Part shown: positions 8,281 to 17,196 of the stretch, piece after piece
How positions within the stretch are numbered: the first letter of the stretch is position 1
How the letters are laid out: each line of letters begins with the position of its first letter
Assembly (NCBI RefSeq): GCF_018986435.1
Contig: NZ_JAHMIN010000040.1
Coordinates: forward strand, 1 to 53,809
Reading direction: 5' to 3'
Length of the DNA: 53,809 nt
Source: Hahella sp. HN01
GTDB lineage: Bacteria > Pseudomonadota > Gammaproteobacteria > Pseudomonadales > Oleiphilaceae
Program-made: the position numbers and the translations under genes
The notes under the pieces: model-generated
Databases searched by the model: none
The model's input: the letters and a program-made list of their open reading frames with translations, nothing else
Told to the model about the DNA's origin: nothing

Positions 8281-9597
8281 ATGAACGCAATGCAACCTCA
8301 GGATGAACGCGAGGAGCTGCCGCTGCATACATCCCTGGCGGACCCATGCCTTAACTCCATGACTTTTCTCAACGATATCGCCGGGCAATATCCCGACGCG
8401 ATATCGTTCGCGCCCGGACGCCCGATCGAAACGGACTTTCGAATCGATGATATCGGTCGTTATCTGCATCGCTATGTCGAGCATCTCACCCAGCAGAAAC
8501 GTCGGCCTGAAAGCGCCGTCATCACTCAGCTGTTTCAATACGGCCCGTCGGAAGGGCATATTCGCGGGCTCATCGCCGAGATGCTGGAGAAAACCGACGG
8601 CGTCATCTGTCGCCCCGAAGATATTGTGGTCACCTCCGGCACCCAGGAAGGAATGATTTTGACTCTGCGCGCTCTGTTCGCCGATCCTCGGGATGTCCTG
8701 CTGGTTCCACAGCCGGTGTACGTCGGCATTATCGGCGCCGCCAGACTGCTGGATATCCGGGTCGAAACCTTCGATGTCCACGATCAGGGCGTGGAAATCA
8801 GTGAAATCGAAAACAAAATCCAGACGCTGGAGGCGGCAGGCGACAAGGTCAAAGCGCTGTATATCAACGCCGACTTCTGCAACCCCACGGGCGTCTCGCT
8901 ACCTCTCAGCCAGCGCATGGATCTGGTCTGGCTCTCCCACACTTACAACTTCACTGTACTGGAGGACAACCCTTACGGTATTTTCGGCGCGGCGAGCGCC
9001 ATCAAGCCGACGCTGGCTTCTCTGGACAGAAACGGCCGCTCCGTGGCGTACCTGGGCTCGTTCTCCAAAACGCTGTTTCCAGGCGTACGCATGGGGTTTG
9101 TTGTATCCCGGCGACTGGCGGAAGCGCTTACCAAAATCAAAAGCATGCTGACGCTCAATACATCGCCGATCTGTCAGGCCGTGGTCGGCGGCGTGTTGCT
9201 GGAATGCAAGGGCGACCTGCGATTGCATTGCGAGAGCAGAATCCATTTCTATCAGAACAATCTGAAGCATTTGCTGCATCAGCTTGAGGTCGCCTTTCCC
9301 AAAGGCTCGCCCCTGCGTTCGCAAATCACCTGGAACAGACCAGATGGCGGCTTTTTTCTCGTGCTCACGCTGCCGTTCACTGTTAACCTGAAACAGCTTA
9401 AAGCCTCAGCGGAACAATACGGCGTACTTTGGACGCCGATGGAAATGTTCTATTCGCCGCCGCGGGAGTCCAATGAAATCCGGCTCTCGTTCAGCTACCT
9501 GACGCCGGAGCAGATCAGCGAAGGGGTTTCCCGCCTGCGCAACTTTATCAAGGAATGTGTGGCCGTACATGCGCCTGAGACGGCGGCCGCCAGCTAG
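8281..9597 (+). CDS. PLP aminotransferase, class I/II, (di)hydroxyphenylglycine transaminase-like
   Basis: A 438-residue fold-type I aminotransferase. The PLP lysine is Lys263 in YLGSFSKTLFPGVRMGF. The aspartate/asparagine region NADFCNPTGVSLP and the C-terminal NEIRLSFSYL arginine are present. The N-terminal segment SMTFLNDIAGQYPDAISFAPGRP is characteristic of transaminases of the hydroxyphenylglycine/dihydroxyphenylglycine type and related 2-aminoadipate-type enzymes. It has no DNA-binding domain, so it is not a MocR regulator. In the operon it would convert the keto acid made by the flavin oxidase to an amino acid, or provide the first keto acid. The ATG follows AAGGAG. The substrate assignment is inferred from family and neighbours. 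Confidence 0.8.
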   Translation: MNAMQPQDEREELPLHTSLADPCLNSMTFLNDIAGQYPDAISFAPGRPIETDFRIDDIGRYLHRYVEHLTQQKRRPESAVITQLFQYGPSEGHIRGLIAEMLEKTDGVICRPEDIVVTSGTQEGMILTLRALFADPRDVLLVPQPVYVGIIGAARLLDIRVETFDVHDQGVEISEIENKIQTLEAAGDKVKALYINADFCNPTGVSLPLSQRMDLVWLSHTYNFTVLEDNPYGIFGAASAIKPTLASLDRNGRSVAYLGSFSKTLFPGVRMGFVVSRRLAEALTKIKSMLTLNTSPICQAVVGGVLLECKGDLRLHCESRIHFYQNNLKHLLHQLEVAFPKGSPLRSQITWNRPDGGFFLVLTLPFTVNLKQLKASAEQYGVLWTPMEMFYSPPRESNEIRLSFSYLTPEQISEGVSRLRNFIKECVAVHAPETAAAS

Positions 9598-9618
9598 AGC
9601 AAAGGAGACAAGCTCGTT

Positions 9619-10521
9619 ATGACCGCTTTTTTATATATCGCCTGTATTCTGGTGTGGGGCACGTCATGGTTCGCGATCCACATGCAATTGGGCGAAGTTC
9701 CCATTCTGACGTCCATTTTCTATCGCTTCGCCATTGCCGCATTACTGCTGCTGCCCGCTCTGTTTTTGCTAAAAAAAATCCAGAAGACCCAGCCTGTCGA
9801 CCACCTGTGGTTCGCCGGGCAGGGACTGTGCTTTTTTTCCCTGAACTTTCTGTGCTTCTATCACGCCACCCAATACATCCCCAGCGGCATCGTCGCGATC
9901 ATTTTCTCCACCGTGCTGCTGTTCAACAGCGTCAATCGCTGGCTGTTCCTGCGTCAAAGCACTTCGCAAAGCGAGTTCATCGGCATCGCCTTCGGCATTG
10001 CCGGCATTGTGCTCCTGTTCTGGCGGGAACTGACGCAACAACACTTTGGCGCGGACTTTTTTACCGGAATGCTGTTCGCACTACTGGGCACACTCGTATT
10101 TTCACTGGGTAATATGATCTCTGTGCGTAATGGAGCCAAGGGCATCACGCCGCTCACCGGCAATGGCTATTCAATGGCTTACGGCGCCATGGTGCTGTTA
10201 ATCGCCGTCTTCGCCACCAACACGCCGCTCAAGTTCAGCTTCACTTCCCAATATATTTTCAGCCTGCTGTATCTGGCGATTTTCGCGTCAGTGCTCGGCT
10301 TTACGATCTACCTGACCCTGGTGAACAAGATCGGCATCAACAAAGCCGCGTACTGTATGGTGGCGTTCCCTATCGTCGCGATCCTGATCTCCACGCTGTT
10401 TGAAGACTATCGGTGGGACGCCACCACATTTTCAGGCGTTGGCGTCATCATCTTCGGTAATTTCTTGATGGTCTCCAAACTCTGGTGGCGACCCGCTTCG
10501 CTGGCCAGACAGCAAAGCTGA
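9619..10521 (+). CDS. EamA/DMT-superfamily exporter
   Basis: A 300-residue inner-membrane protein with about ten hydrophobic segments and two EamA repeats, roughly residues 3-130 and 145-285. It begins FLYIACILVWGTSWFAIHMQLGE, the usual first helix with the W-G-T/S-S-W motif. The ATG at 9619 has AAAGGAG upstream and lies 21 bases after the aminotransferase stop. DMT proteins usually export amino acids, metabolites or toxic compounds. Located at the end of an amino-acid-type biosynthetic operon, it is the likely exit route for the product. Export of that product is an inference. Confidence 0.85.
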   Translation: MTAFLYIACILVWGTSWFAIHMQLGEVPILTSIFYRFAIAALLLLPALFLLKKIQKTQPVDHLWFAGQGLCFFSLNFLCFYHATQYIPSGIVAIIFSTVLLFNSVNRWLFLRQSTSQSEFIGIAFGIAGIVLLFWRELTQQHFGADFFTGMLFALLGTLVFSLGNMISVRNGAKGITPLTGNGYSMAYGAMVLLIAVFATNTPLKFSFTSQYIFSLLYLAIFASVLGFTIYLTLVNKIGINKAAYCMVAFPIVAILISTLFEDYRWDATTFSGVGVIIFGNFLMVSKLWWRPASLARQQS

Positions 10522-10561
10522 TGCAGCTACCCTTCCATTCATATATTTGCAGGAGTCAATT

Positions 10562-10765
10562 ATGCCCGTCGTCACCATCGCGCAATCCCCCGGCCGAACC
10601 TTGGAGCAGAAACGGGATTTGGTGAAAAAAATTACCGACGCCTTTGTGACCAGCTACGGGGTAAAGCCGGAGTCGGTCACGATATTTTTACAGGACTATG
10701 ACGACAGCAACTGGGGAAAAGCCGGTTTGTTGCACGTTGACGCCAAAGCCGGCAAAGACGGGTAA
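10562..10765 (+). CDS. 4-oxalocrotonate tautomerase-like enzyme
   Basis: A 67-residue tautomerase. After removal of Met the protein starts with Pro (MPVVTIAQSPGR), the catalytic N-terminal proline of the family. It also has the conserved pattern R-x-x-E-Q-K-R-x-L-V-x-x-I-T and a late VTIFLQD strand. The ATG at 10562 has AGGAG 6 bases upstream; an upstream in-frame TTG at 10547 would hide the catalytic proline. It is 40 bases after the exporter and in the same direction, so probably the last gene of the operon. A tautomerase acting on an arylpyruvate-like keto/enol pair would fit, but this is inference. Confidence 0.8.
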   Translation: MPVVTIAQSPGRTLEQKRDLVKKITDAFVTSYGVKPESVTIFLQDYDDSNWGKAGLLHVDAKAGKDG

Positions 10766-11055
10766 AGGCTTCCCTGGCAAAAGCGCATAACCCTCTATTT
10801 TAGCGGCGATTTTCTTCCCCCGACCGGCCTATTGCCAATAACGGACAAAAAGGTTAAAAACTCACCAACTACTATAAAGAACTTCTGCATTACCGGGCCG
10901 GATTCATCGCTCCCCGCGGCGAATCCAGCCCACAAAAACTGACCGTGCGCCGGTCCAGCACGGGTGCGCTCGGCCACCGCTTGGCGAAGCCATTTTGGTG
11001 GTATGACAGTTGGCTGACCCAGGATTGTTAACCAACCACACGAGAGAAATGGACC

Positions 11056-13440
11056 ATGAAGAAGCTATTGGCCACGCTCTTAATTGGCGGCGCTTGGACC
11101 ATCGCAGCCAATAGCTACGCTTATGACTGCACAAGCGTAGCCCCCTTTGAAACCGGCGCTATCGGCGCCAACGCCATTCGTCAACATCACGACAACGCTT
11201 ATCGCTGCAACGTCAGCGGCTGGTGCGGATTGGGCGGAGCCTATGAACCCGGCGTAGGCTGGGCCTGGGAACAGGCCTGGAACGGGCTCGGCGCCTGCGA
11301 TGGCGATTCCCCTCCCGATGATGGCGGCCCCGGTGACGACCCCGGCGCCTGCGACGCTCCGCAGTATTCCGCCGGAACCAGCTACAGCGCGGGACAAATC
11401 GTGCAGAACGTTGGCAATGACTATCGCTGCGATGTCTCCGGCTGGTGCTCGTCCGCAGCCGCCCGGGCGTATGAGCCTGGCGTCGGCAGTAGTTGGAGTT
11501 CCGCCTGGACCTTAATTGGGCCTTGCGGCACAGACGACCCCGACAACCCTGATGATCCCGGTCCAGGGCCGGATACGCCATTCTGCGCCAGCGCCTGGAG
11601 CGCCAGCAAAGTCTATCGCACCGGAGCCGTGGCGGCTTATCAGGGCGGCGTTTACCAGGCCCAGGTGGATGTCTGGGGCATTCCCCCTAACGACCCTACT
11701 TATCCCGATCGCTGGAAACTGGTAGGCGTACCCGATGACAGCTTGTGCCCAGTCCCTATTCCCAACGACATCGACTACGGCGATCCGCAGCCTGTCGATG
11801 GCAACCCCAACGCCGGCGTCAGCTTTCCTGGCGGCGCCATCGGCGCGGCGCGCATCTCCAATACGCCATCCACCAGTACGCCGCGCTCTTCTGTTCCGTC
11901 CACCGATCCAGGCGGGGATCATCCCGGCTTCGACGCCGATAACGGAGCCCGAGTTTCCAAACTGCCTCCCGGAACCGTGCCGTTGCAGCACAATACTTAT
12001 TCACTGCGCGCAGGAACGGAAATAGTCACTTACATCGGCGACTGGGCGATCTACGGTCGGCGCTATGACTTCACCAAACTTCCCGTGAAGAACCTGCATC
12101 GCATCGTCTACGGTTTCTCCGGTATCTGTTATCCCGATGCGTCCAGCACTCAGGACCCTGGCTTCCCCACGTCCGCTCCCGCGGCGGTGAATCGCACCTG
12201 CAATCAGAGCAATCTGCCTGACGGCGCCATGGCCATCGCCGATTTTGAAGCGGCCTTCGTGCGCAATGTCGGCGTTCCCGGCAGCGTAACGGGAACGGAG
12301 AGCATGTATGAGCTGGAGCCAGCCAGTGTTGGCGGCGTATTCGGCGTGCTCTATAAACTGAGAAAAGAAAATCCGCACTTGAAACTGGATCTATCCGTCG
12401 GCGGCTGGACCCTGTCTGAAGGCTTTGGCTGGATGTCGCGGGATGACGCCAGACGCAAAGCCTTCGTCGACTCCTTGATCCATTTCTTACAACGCTTTGA
12501 CTTCGACGGTATCGACATCGACTGGGAGTACCCCGCCTCCGACGGTGCCGTTCCTGACGCGGACAGGCCGGAAGACGCCGCTAACTATGTGCGTCTGTTG
12601 AAAGAAATTCGTGCAGGTATGGACTGGTTGGGACAGAAGACCGGCAAGCATTATCGCCTGTCCTCCGCGATCCCCGCAGGAACCGGTCGTCTCGACCTGA
12701 TCGACTGGCCCGCCGTGCATCCATATATGGATCGCCTGTATGTGATGACCTATGACCTCACCGGCGCCTGGGAGCGCGAGCTAAGCAATCACACCCCCAT
12801 GCAGGTAAATCCGAGCGCGCAGGGTTCATCCGCCAATACTTCCGTCACTACGGCGATGTCTTATCTGCAGGGCAAGGGCGTCCCCAATAACAAACTGATG
12901 GTCGGCGTGGCGAACTACCATCGCGCCAAGCGCCTCAAAAGCTCAGCGGATATAACCGAGTACAGCAACGGAGTCGCTGGCGCGACCACCCACCAGCCCA
13001 ATCAGGCGCCGGGGACCACTGACTTTATACTCGCCATCGCCGGATACGGCAGCTGGGAAGCCGGTGTTCTGGAAGGCTATGAGATGTATCAAAGCTTCCT
13101 TGATCCATCCTTACGGCCTTACAACGGGTACAAGCTGTACACCGACAAAGCCTCCAATGCCGACTATCTCGTACAGCCCGCCATCGGCTCCTTCATCACC
13201 ATAGAATCGCCGCGAACCGCTGCGCTAAAAGCACAGTACGCCAAAGACAACGGCTTCGCCGGCGTCTTCTTCTGGATGGCGGAGCAGGACAACGGCTACA
13301 ACCTCAACGCCGTCAACCATGTTCTCGGCAATACCCTGGTGAACGACGTCGCCAACGGCAAACCGCAAAACCAAATCCCGGTGTGCGGTGAAAATATCAG
13401 CGCCAGTGAATGTGAAAACTTAATCAAAAGCCTACGCTGA
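11056..13440 (+). CDS. secreted GH18 chitinase with N-terminal chitin-binding modules
   Basis: A 794-residue secreted enzyme that hydrolyses chitin. Residues 1-22 form a Sec signal peptide (MKKLLATLLIGGAWTIAANSYA). Two related modules follow at about residues 24-76 and 97-157, each with YRC(N/D)VSGWC and a conserved YEPGVG...W motif, and a third CBM5/12-type module at about 176-235. Acidic Gly/Pro/Asp linkers separate them. The GH18 domain runs from about residue 328 to 770, with LDLSVGGWTLS and the DxxDxDxE motif in FDFDGIDIDWEYP, catalytic Glu491. The modules with paired Cys may be disulfide-bonded outside the cell. It is followed by a strong terminator. Ribosome site GAGAGAAATGG. Confidence 0.93.
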   Translation: MKKLLATLLIGGAWTIAANSYAYDCTSVAPFETGAIGANAIRQHHDNAYRCNVSGWCGLGGAYEPGVGWAWEQAWNGLGACDGDSPPDDGGPGDDPGACDAPQYSAGTSYSAGQIVQNVGNDYRCDVSGWCSSAAARAYEPGVGSSWSSAWTLIGPCGTDDPDNPDDPGPGPDTPFCASAWSASKVYRTGAVAAYQGGVYQAQVDVWGIPPNDPTYPDRWKLVGVPDDSLCPVPIPNDIDYGDPQPVDGNPNAGVSFPGGAIGAARISNTPSTSTPRSSVPSTDPGGDHPGFDADNGARVSKLPPGTVPLQHNTYSLRAGTEIVTYIGDWAIYGRRYDFTKLPVKNLHRIVYGFSGICYPDASSTQDPGFPTSAPAAVNRTCNQSNLPDGAMAIADFEAAFVRNVGVPGSVTGTESMYELEPASVGGVFGVLYKLRKENPHLKLDLSVGGWTLSEGFGWMSRDDARRKAFVDSLIHFLQRFDFDGIDIDWEYPASDGAVPDADRPEDAANYVRLLKEIRAGMDWLGQKTGKHYRLSSAIPAGTGRLDLIDWPAVHPYMDRLYVMTYDLTGAWERELSNHTPMQVNPSAQGSSANTSVTTAMSYLQGKGVPNNKLMVGVANYHRAKRLKSSADITEYSNGVAGATTHQPNQAPGTTDFILAIAGYGSWEAGVLEGYEMYQSFLDPSLRPYNGYKLYTDKASNADYLVQPAIGSFITIESPRTAALKAQYAKDNGFAGVFFWMAEQDNGYNLNAVNHVLGNTLVNDVANGKPQNQIPVCGENISASECENLIKSLR

Positions 13441-13460
13441 TTGCGCTGAGTAAAACGCAA

Positions 13461-13490
13461 AAGGCCCTCAGATGAGGGCCTCTTTCTTTA
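13461..13490 (+). terminator. rho-independent terminator after chitinase
   Basis: GGCCCTC (13463-13469), loop AGAT, GAGGGCC (13474-13480), then TCTTTCTTT. It could also serve the converging gene at 13521-14183. Confidence 0.8.
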
Positions 13491-13520
13491 TGCTTTGGGG
13501 ATGCTTGAAACGATACAGGT

Positions 13521-14183
13521 TTACTGAATACCGTCTTCTTTCGCTGCAACAGCGTAATGCAGCAACAACTTATCCATTTCCGAGGAGGCTTTCTTAACGC
13601 CTCGGTCAATATACTGCTGAATGATCTGCCTGGCTTTGGGGTAGTAAGGCGTCATATGACCCAGCCCATGTAACGCGCTTTCAATACACGCGGGGTTGCT
13701 CAATCCAAGCGCAAACTCCATTACTTCCGCCAGGGCGGAATATAGAGCCTCCTTATCGGGGTTGCCTTCACAATAAGATAGAGGCGTGACATCCCAAAGC
13801 ATATAACAGCAACAATTCAGCTCGCTCGCTGTCTCGGACTTATGTCCCAAAGCCGCTTCACATCGTATAGCAAAGCAATCTGAGTACATGTACTTTATCG
13901 ACTGGATAGCGGCAATTCGCGCATCCAACGGAGCAGGAGCGTCTCGTAAGTCAAACGCGAAATCAGAGAAGGAATTGTTATAGAGATACTCAATTCCAGT
14001 CCCCAATTGCCAATCGTCGTACCTGTTTAACAGCTCACTCCAGCGATGGTTCAATAGAACGATAAAATCCGGGGCCAAGGTGGGGTCGATATTTATGGGT
14101 TCGACCTCCCAACGCCAATCGCCCATTGCCGGGTCATGATCAAACAGAGACAGCAACCACTTTTCGAATAGTTCGTTCGCCAT
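13521..14183 (-). CDS. hypothetical protein (220 aa)
   Basis: A soluble protein with no signal peptide or membrane segment. It is rich in Trp, Asp and Cys, including a CCCYMLWD stretch at about residues 130-137. A SALHGLGHM segment near residue 170 resembles helical-repeat surfaces seen in many uncharacterised bacterial proteins. I do not recognise a family with a known function. The start is placed at the ATG in the MANELFEK context, with GGAA just upstream; an ATG three codons earlier is possible. It is upstream-adjacent to a small membrane protein gene on the same strand (103 bases), which may be co-transcribed. Confidence 0.7.
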   Translation of the reverse strand: MANELFEKWLLSLFDHDPAMGDWRWEVEPINIDPTLAPDFIVLLNHRWSELLNRYDDWQLGTGIEYLYNNSFSDFAFDLRDAPAPLDARIAAIQSIKYMYSDCFAIRCEAALGHKSETASELNCCCYMLWDVTPLSYCEGNPDKEALYSALAEVMEFALGLSNPACIESALHGLGHMTPYYPKARQIIQQYIDRGVKKASSEMDKLLLHYAVAAKEDGIQ

Positions 14184-14286
14184 AATTTCCATTAAAAAGA
14201 TAAAACCAGGGTAGAGTCAGCGCACAATTGGTTCATGTCTATCTTATCGCCCAGGCTGCACAGCAAGAACGCCACTCAAATCTCCC

Positions 14287-14670
14287 TTAAAACAGCATCC
14301 AAATAAACCGGATCACTCGGATCAGAATCGCGAGGGGAAGGATCAGCATCAATAGTTGGAGGTGGATCATGAATGCGATTCCGCCCTCGTTTACATGAGA
14401 AGTGCTGATAAAAAAGAGCGCCGTGTAGATCGCCATGAAGATCAGCCCCGGCTGCACAAAATCAGCGCCCCAGACGGCCATTACAGGTAGTAGGAATTGC
14501 AGTAACAGAAGCAGGACAAAGTTTGCAGTAGACAAATAATCATACGCCCTTGTCCGCCGCCAGAACATCTCAAACATCCCAAACATAACTGTGTAGACGC
14601 CACAGGCCAGCAGCGCCCAATCGGTCCAGTCCGTTAGCCAGGGCGCAAGATATTGTTCATAGAAGTTCAT
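14287..14670 (-). CDS. small membrane protein, function unknown (127 aa)
   Basis: A four-helix membrane protein. Hydrophobic stretches are at about residues 15-35, 50-70, 75-97 and 100-125, and the C-terminus is LAILIRVIRFIWMLF. No catalytic or transport motif was recognised. The ATG at 14670 has GGGATGAG 7 bases upstream; an earlier ATG at 14682 or 14733 is possible. Same direction as the hypothetical gene downstream. Confidence 0.6.
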   Translation of the reverse strand: MNFYEQYLAPWLTDWTDWALLACGVYTVMFGMFEMFWRRTRAYDYLSTANFVLLLLLQFLLPVMAVWGADFVQPGLIFMAIYTALFFISTSHVNEGGIAFMIHLQLLMLILPLAILIRVIRFIWMLF

Positions 14671-15035
14671 GGAGGCGCTCATCCCTAAGTAAAGGTAAAG
14701 ATAACGACAATGCTCATCTGATCCGCTCGCCATGTTAGCGATTGCGAGGGCCGGCCACTTTACTCGCTAGCGATCAGAACGTACATCCGCGCATTGGACT
14801 ATTCGATCCTCGCACTTCTTTCTCTCTTCTTCCTCACTCGTTTTCCTTTCTCGGACTCTTTCCGGCTCTCACAAACTGAGAGGAACCGCACACTTTGCAT
14901 ACAAAGTTCAAGATTTAGCCTGATTCGTCATTTTTTTGACGATTTACGTTAGCTACGTGTGACGTTTTACAGTCTTTTTCATTTATAGCCATCTACTATT
15001 GATCATAAGTTGACATATAACGAAGGAAGTGACCG
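14671..15035. promoter_or_regulatory. divergent regulatory region of the membrane protein and Ig-like lipoprotein genes
   Basis: About 365 bases between divergent genes. Visible elements: a pyrimidine-rich stretch (about 14814-14870), a perfect inverted repeat ACTTTG-CATA-CAAAGT (14892-14907), and TTTTTTGACG (14932-14941) followed after 21 bases by CGTTTTACA (14963-14971). The last pair recurs with the same spacing upstream of the paralogous gene at 37007. The ribosome site for 15036 is GAAGGAAG. No coding sequence seen. Confidence 0.5.
14892..14907. promoter_or_regulatory. inverted repeat ACTTTG-N4-CAAAGT
   Basis: Perfect 6-base arms with a CATA spacer. The same core and spacing sits inside the longer palindrome in front of asnO (31915-31936), which suggests the same or a related regulator. 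Confidence 0.4.
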
Positions 15036-15908
15036 ATGGCTGCTCAAACCACCCAAACCAGATTACTGTCCACCGCGATTTTAGCCGCGACGCTGGCGTT
15101 ACATGGCTGCGGCGGCGGAGCGGCGGGTGAAAGCTCCGACAACGGCTCTGTCTCCATTCAAGGGGCCACTTCTTCACAGGTGGAAAGCACAAGTTCAGCG
15201 TCTGAAGCCAACGCGCAAACCGCCACCCAGACGGAGACTTCCACGACTAATTCATCCACCACCAATGACACTGTTACGGACAGCAGCCAGACCAATTCAG
15301 GCTCTTCCACTCAAACCCAGCAGGACACACAGCAGGACCAAGTCCAGAACGACTCTCAGGATTCCAGCCAGGAAAGCGACGTCGCCCTGGATATCGTCAT
15401 CAGCCTGCAGCCCGCCTCGCAAAGCGCCGGCAAAGGGGAGTCAGTTACTCTGAACGTCAGCGCGTCAGGCAGCGGAGCTTTGAACTATCAGTGGCGTAAA
15501 AATGGCGTCGTCATCGCTGACGCCGTGCAGTCTTACCTGAGCCTGTCAAACCTGGACGACAGCGACGCAGGCGTTTATGACGTTATCATCAGCAACGCCA
15601 CCGGCTCCGTCACCAGCAGCGGCGCAACTTTGTCCCTGACGGTCAACCAAAGCGTGCGCCTGGTCTGGAACACACCGAATACTCGCGAAGACGGCAGCGC
15701 ATTGGCCCAACAGGAAATCTCAGCCTACCGCATCTATCACACCACTGAAGACGGCTCCTGGGGCGCCAGCGTGGAAACGCAGGCAGATGCGACAGACTAC
15801 ACCTTTGGCGGCCTGGGCAGCGGCGTTCACTACTTCGCCGTCACCGTGGTGGACACCTCAGGCATTGAAAGCGACTTCTCCAACATCATGAGCAAGCAGA
15901 TTTTCTAA
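15036..15908 (+). CDS. lipoprotein with Ig-like and fibronectin-like domains
   Basis: A 290-residue surface protein. The N-terminus is a lipoprotein signal ending LALHGC, so Cys25 should be lipidated. A Ser/Thr/Gln-rich low-complexity linker spans about residues 30-118. An Ig-like domain follows (about 120-205; LNYQWRKNGVVI and DAGVYDVIISNATGSV are typical). A fibronectin-III-like domain forms the end (about 206-290). It closes with ESDFSNIMSKQIF. The gene at 37007 encodes a clear paralogue with the same two C-terminal domains but a cleavable signal. The likely role is adhesion or polysaccharide/protein binding at the surface, inferred from domains only. Confidence 0.8.
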   Translation: MAAQTTQTRLLSTAILAATLALHGCGGGAAGESSDNGSVSIQGATSSQVESTSSASEANAQTATQTETSTTNSSTTNDTVTDSSQTNSGSSTQTQQDTQQDQVQNDSQDSSQESDVALDIVISLQPASQSAGKGESVTLNVSASGSGALNYQWRKNGVVIADAVQSYLSLSNLDDSDAGVYDVIISNATGSVTSSGATLSLTVNQSVRLVWNTPNTREDGSALAQQEISAYRIYHTTEDGSWGASVETQADATDYTFGGLGSGVHYFAVTVVDTSGIESDFSNIMSKQIF

Positions 15909-15952
15909 GCCCTTTCGGGCTCGTCTTACCGACTTTTCCCAACGATGTCATT

Positions 15953-15976
15953 CGGGGCCTTTGGCCCCATTTTTTG
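15953..15976 (+). terminator. rho-independent terminator after the Ig-like lipoprotein gene
   Basis: GGGGCC (15954-15959), loop TTT, GGCCCC (15963-15968), A, then TTTTTT. Confidence 0.8.
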
Positions 15977-16170
15977 TTCTCTCCCCTTCCGTAAAACCGT
16001 GTCCGTTTTTTACAAGTCAGCGTCTTCCCGCCGATTTATTCTAGCGCCACATAACTCCTCAACGCCTGAGCCAGTCTCGGCTCCGCGATGAGTTATTGCA
16101 TGGAAAGCGCCCGGAAACGCGATCCAGCTCTATGGCCAATCTCTTGTGATGTTTTCAAGGAATACGATTT

Positions 16171-16833
16171 ATGAAGAAGAATCTGATACTTATGGCTGCG
16201 GCCGCAACAATGCTTTCCACTCAGGTCAGCGCCGCCGAAACCCTGTTTGAGTATTACAGAAGCACGGCTCAGACCGGTGTTGGCGGCGAAACCCAGAGAG
16301 AATACGAGAGCAAGACACTGCACAGTGCAGAACCTGTGCGCCAACATTACGACCTCAGCGTCAATGGAAGCAGCGCGTCCGCCTCTCTGGATTACAATCT
16401 GGAAGTCTCCCACTTCGATAACGGAGCCACACTGAGCTACCGCATTGACGCAGATATCGTCCGCAGCGAGGGAGACCGGACCGGCGTTGCAGTCAGCCAC
16501 GGCGGCAACTTCCAGCACAGTATCCGCGCTACCGAAGACGGTGTATTGCGCATCAACTTCAGTGTTGAGCAAATGGACCGCAACTGCCCGGAAAAAGGCT
16601 CCTGCCTGCCCCTGAACAGCTATGTATCAGCAGGAGGAAATGGCTATAGAGGAAGCATCACTTATGATCCGAAAAACGGATTCAAAGATGGTGTGAGCTA
16701 TATCGAGATTCCCACTGAAAAAGGCCGCACATACAAAGTCGAGTTCAATTCAGGCGGCAGCCTATCCGGCAGCCCGCAATCACAAGGCGTCTCCGCTTCC
16801 TATTCCGTCACCTGGGAAATGGACCACCTCTGA
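16171..16833 (+). CDS. secreted beta-rich protein of unknown function
   Basis: A 220-residue protein with a Sec signal peptide (MKKNLILMAAAATMLSTQVSA, cleavage near residue 21). The mature part is rich in Ser, Gly and aromatic residues in alternating patterns, suggesting a beta-sandwich. A single pair of cysteines lies in RNCPEKGSCLP. No known domain was recognised. It has its own ribosome site (CAAGGAA) and terminator, so it is probably monocistronic. It lies among other exported proteins. Confidence 0.75.
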   Translation: MKKNLILMAAAATMLSTQVSAAETLFEYYRSTAQTGVGGETQREYESKTLHSAEPVRQHYDLSVNGSSASASLDYNLEVSHFDNGATLSYRIDADIVRSEGDRTGVAVSHGGNFQHSIRATEDGVLRINFSVEQMDRNCPEKGSCLPLNSYVSAGGNGYRGSITYDPKNGFKDGVSYIEIPTEKGRTYKVEFNSGGSLSGSPQSQGVSASYSVTWEMDHL

Positions 16834-17196
16834 CAGCCCTCTTCAGTAAGCTGGAAGTAAAACTTCCGGCTTACTTCCTCTCCCTCAGTCTGATCGCTCT
16901 TTCCTATTTTTGCGGGTCTAAGTGCTTGTCTTTGTGCTTGACCTTGTTCTTCATAAAGGCGCATTAAATTTCTGTAAAGAGCGCCCAAAACGACTGTGGG
17001 CAATCGCAATAAAGGCCTCTGAGAGCCTTTAAAGAGCGTCTGTAAACCCCTGCAAATCCTGGTTTTCATGACCAAATTGAAACTTGCTCACGATGGCTTT
17101 AAGCGGCTAAAAATAGCGTGACCTTAAACTGTCATTTTCTTCTATTAGTTTGTACTCTACTGATTGTGAATGAGAAATCTAATTAGGGATATAACG
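16834..17196. other. intergenic region before the glycerophosphodiesterase gene
   Basis: About 360 bases. It begins with the terminator at 16845-16875. A hairpin AAAGGC...GCCTTT at 17011-17030 lacks a T-run, so it is not a standard terminator. A minus-strand open frame (16800-17075) looks non-coding. No clear promoter recognised. Confidence 0.4.
16845..16875 (+). terminator. terminator-like hairpin after the secreted protein gene
   Basis: AGTAAGC-T-GGAAG (16845-16857) pairs with CTTCC-G-GCTTACT (16863-16875), loop TAAAA, followed by a pyrimidine-rich tract. It has a weak U-tract. Confidence 0.6.

Noticed and set aside
7804-8781. A 325-codon open frame on the minus strand
   Set aside because: It lies opposite the PhyH and aminotransferase genes, whose motifs are complete. 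GC-rich coding strands often leave such shadows.
17011-17030. Hairpin AAAGGC...GCCTTT
   Set aside because: No T-run on either side and no gene end nearby, so not called a terminator.
16800-17075. A 91-codon minus-strand frame
   Set aside because: It overlaps the end of the secreted protein gene and its terminator; no coding signs.
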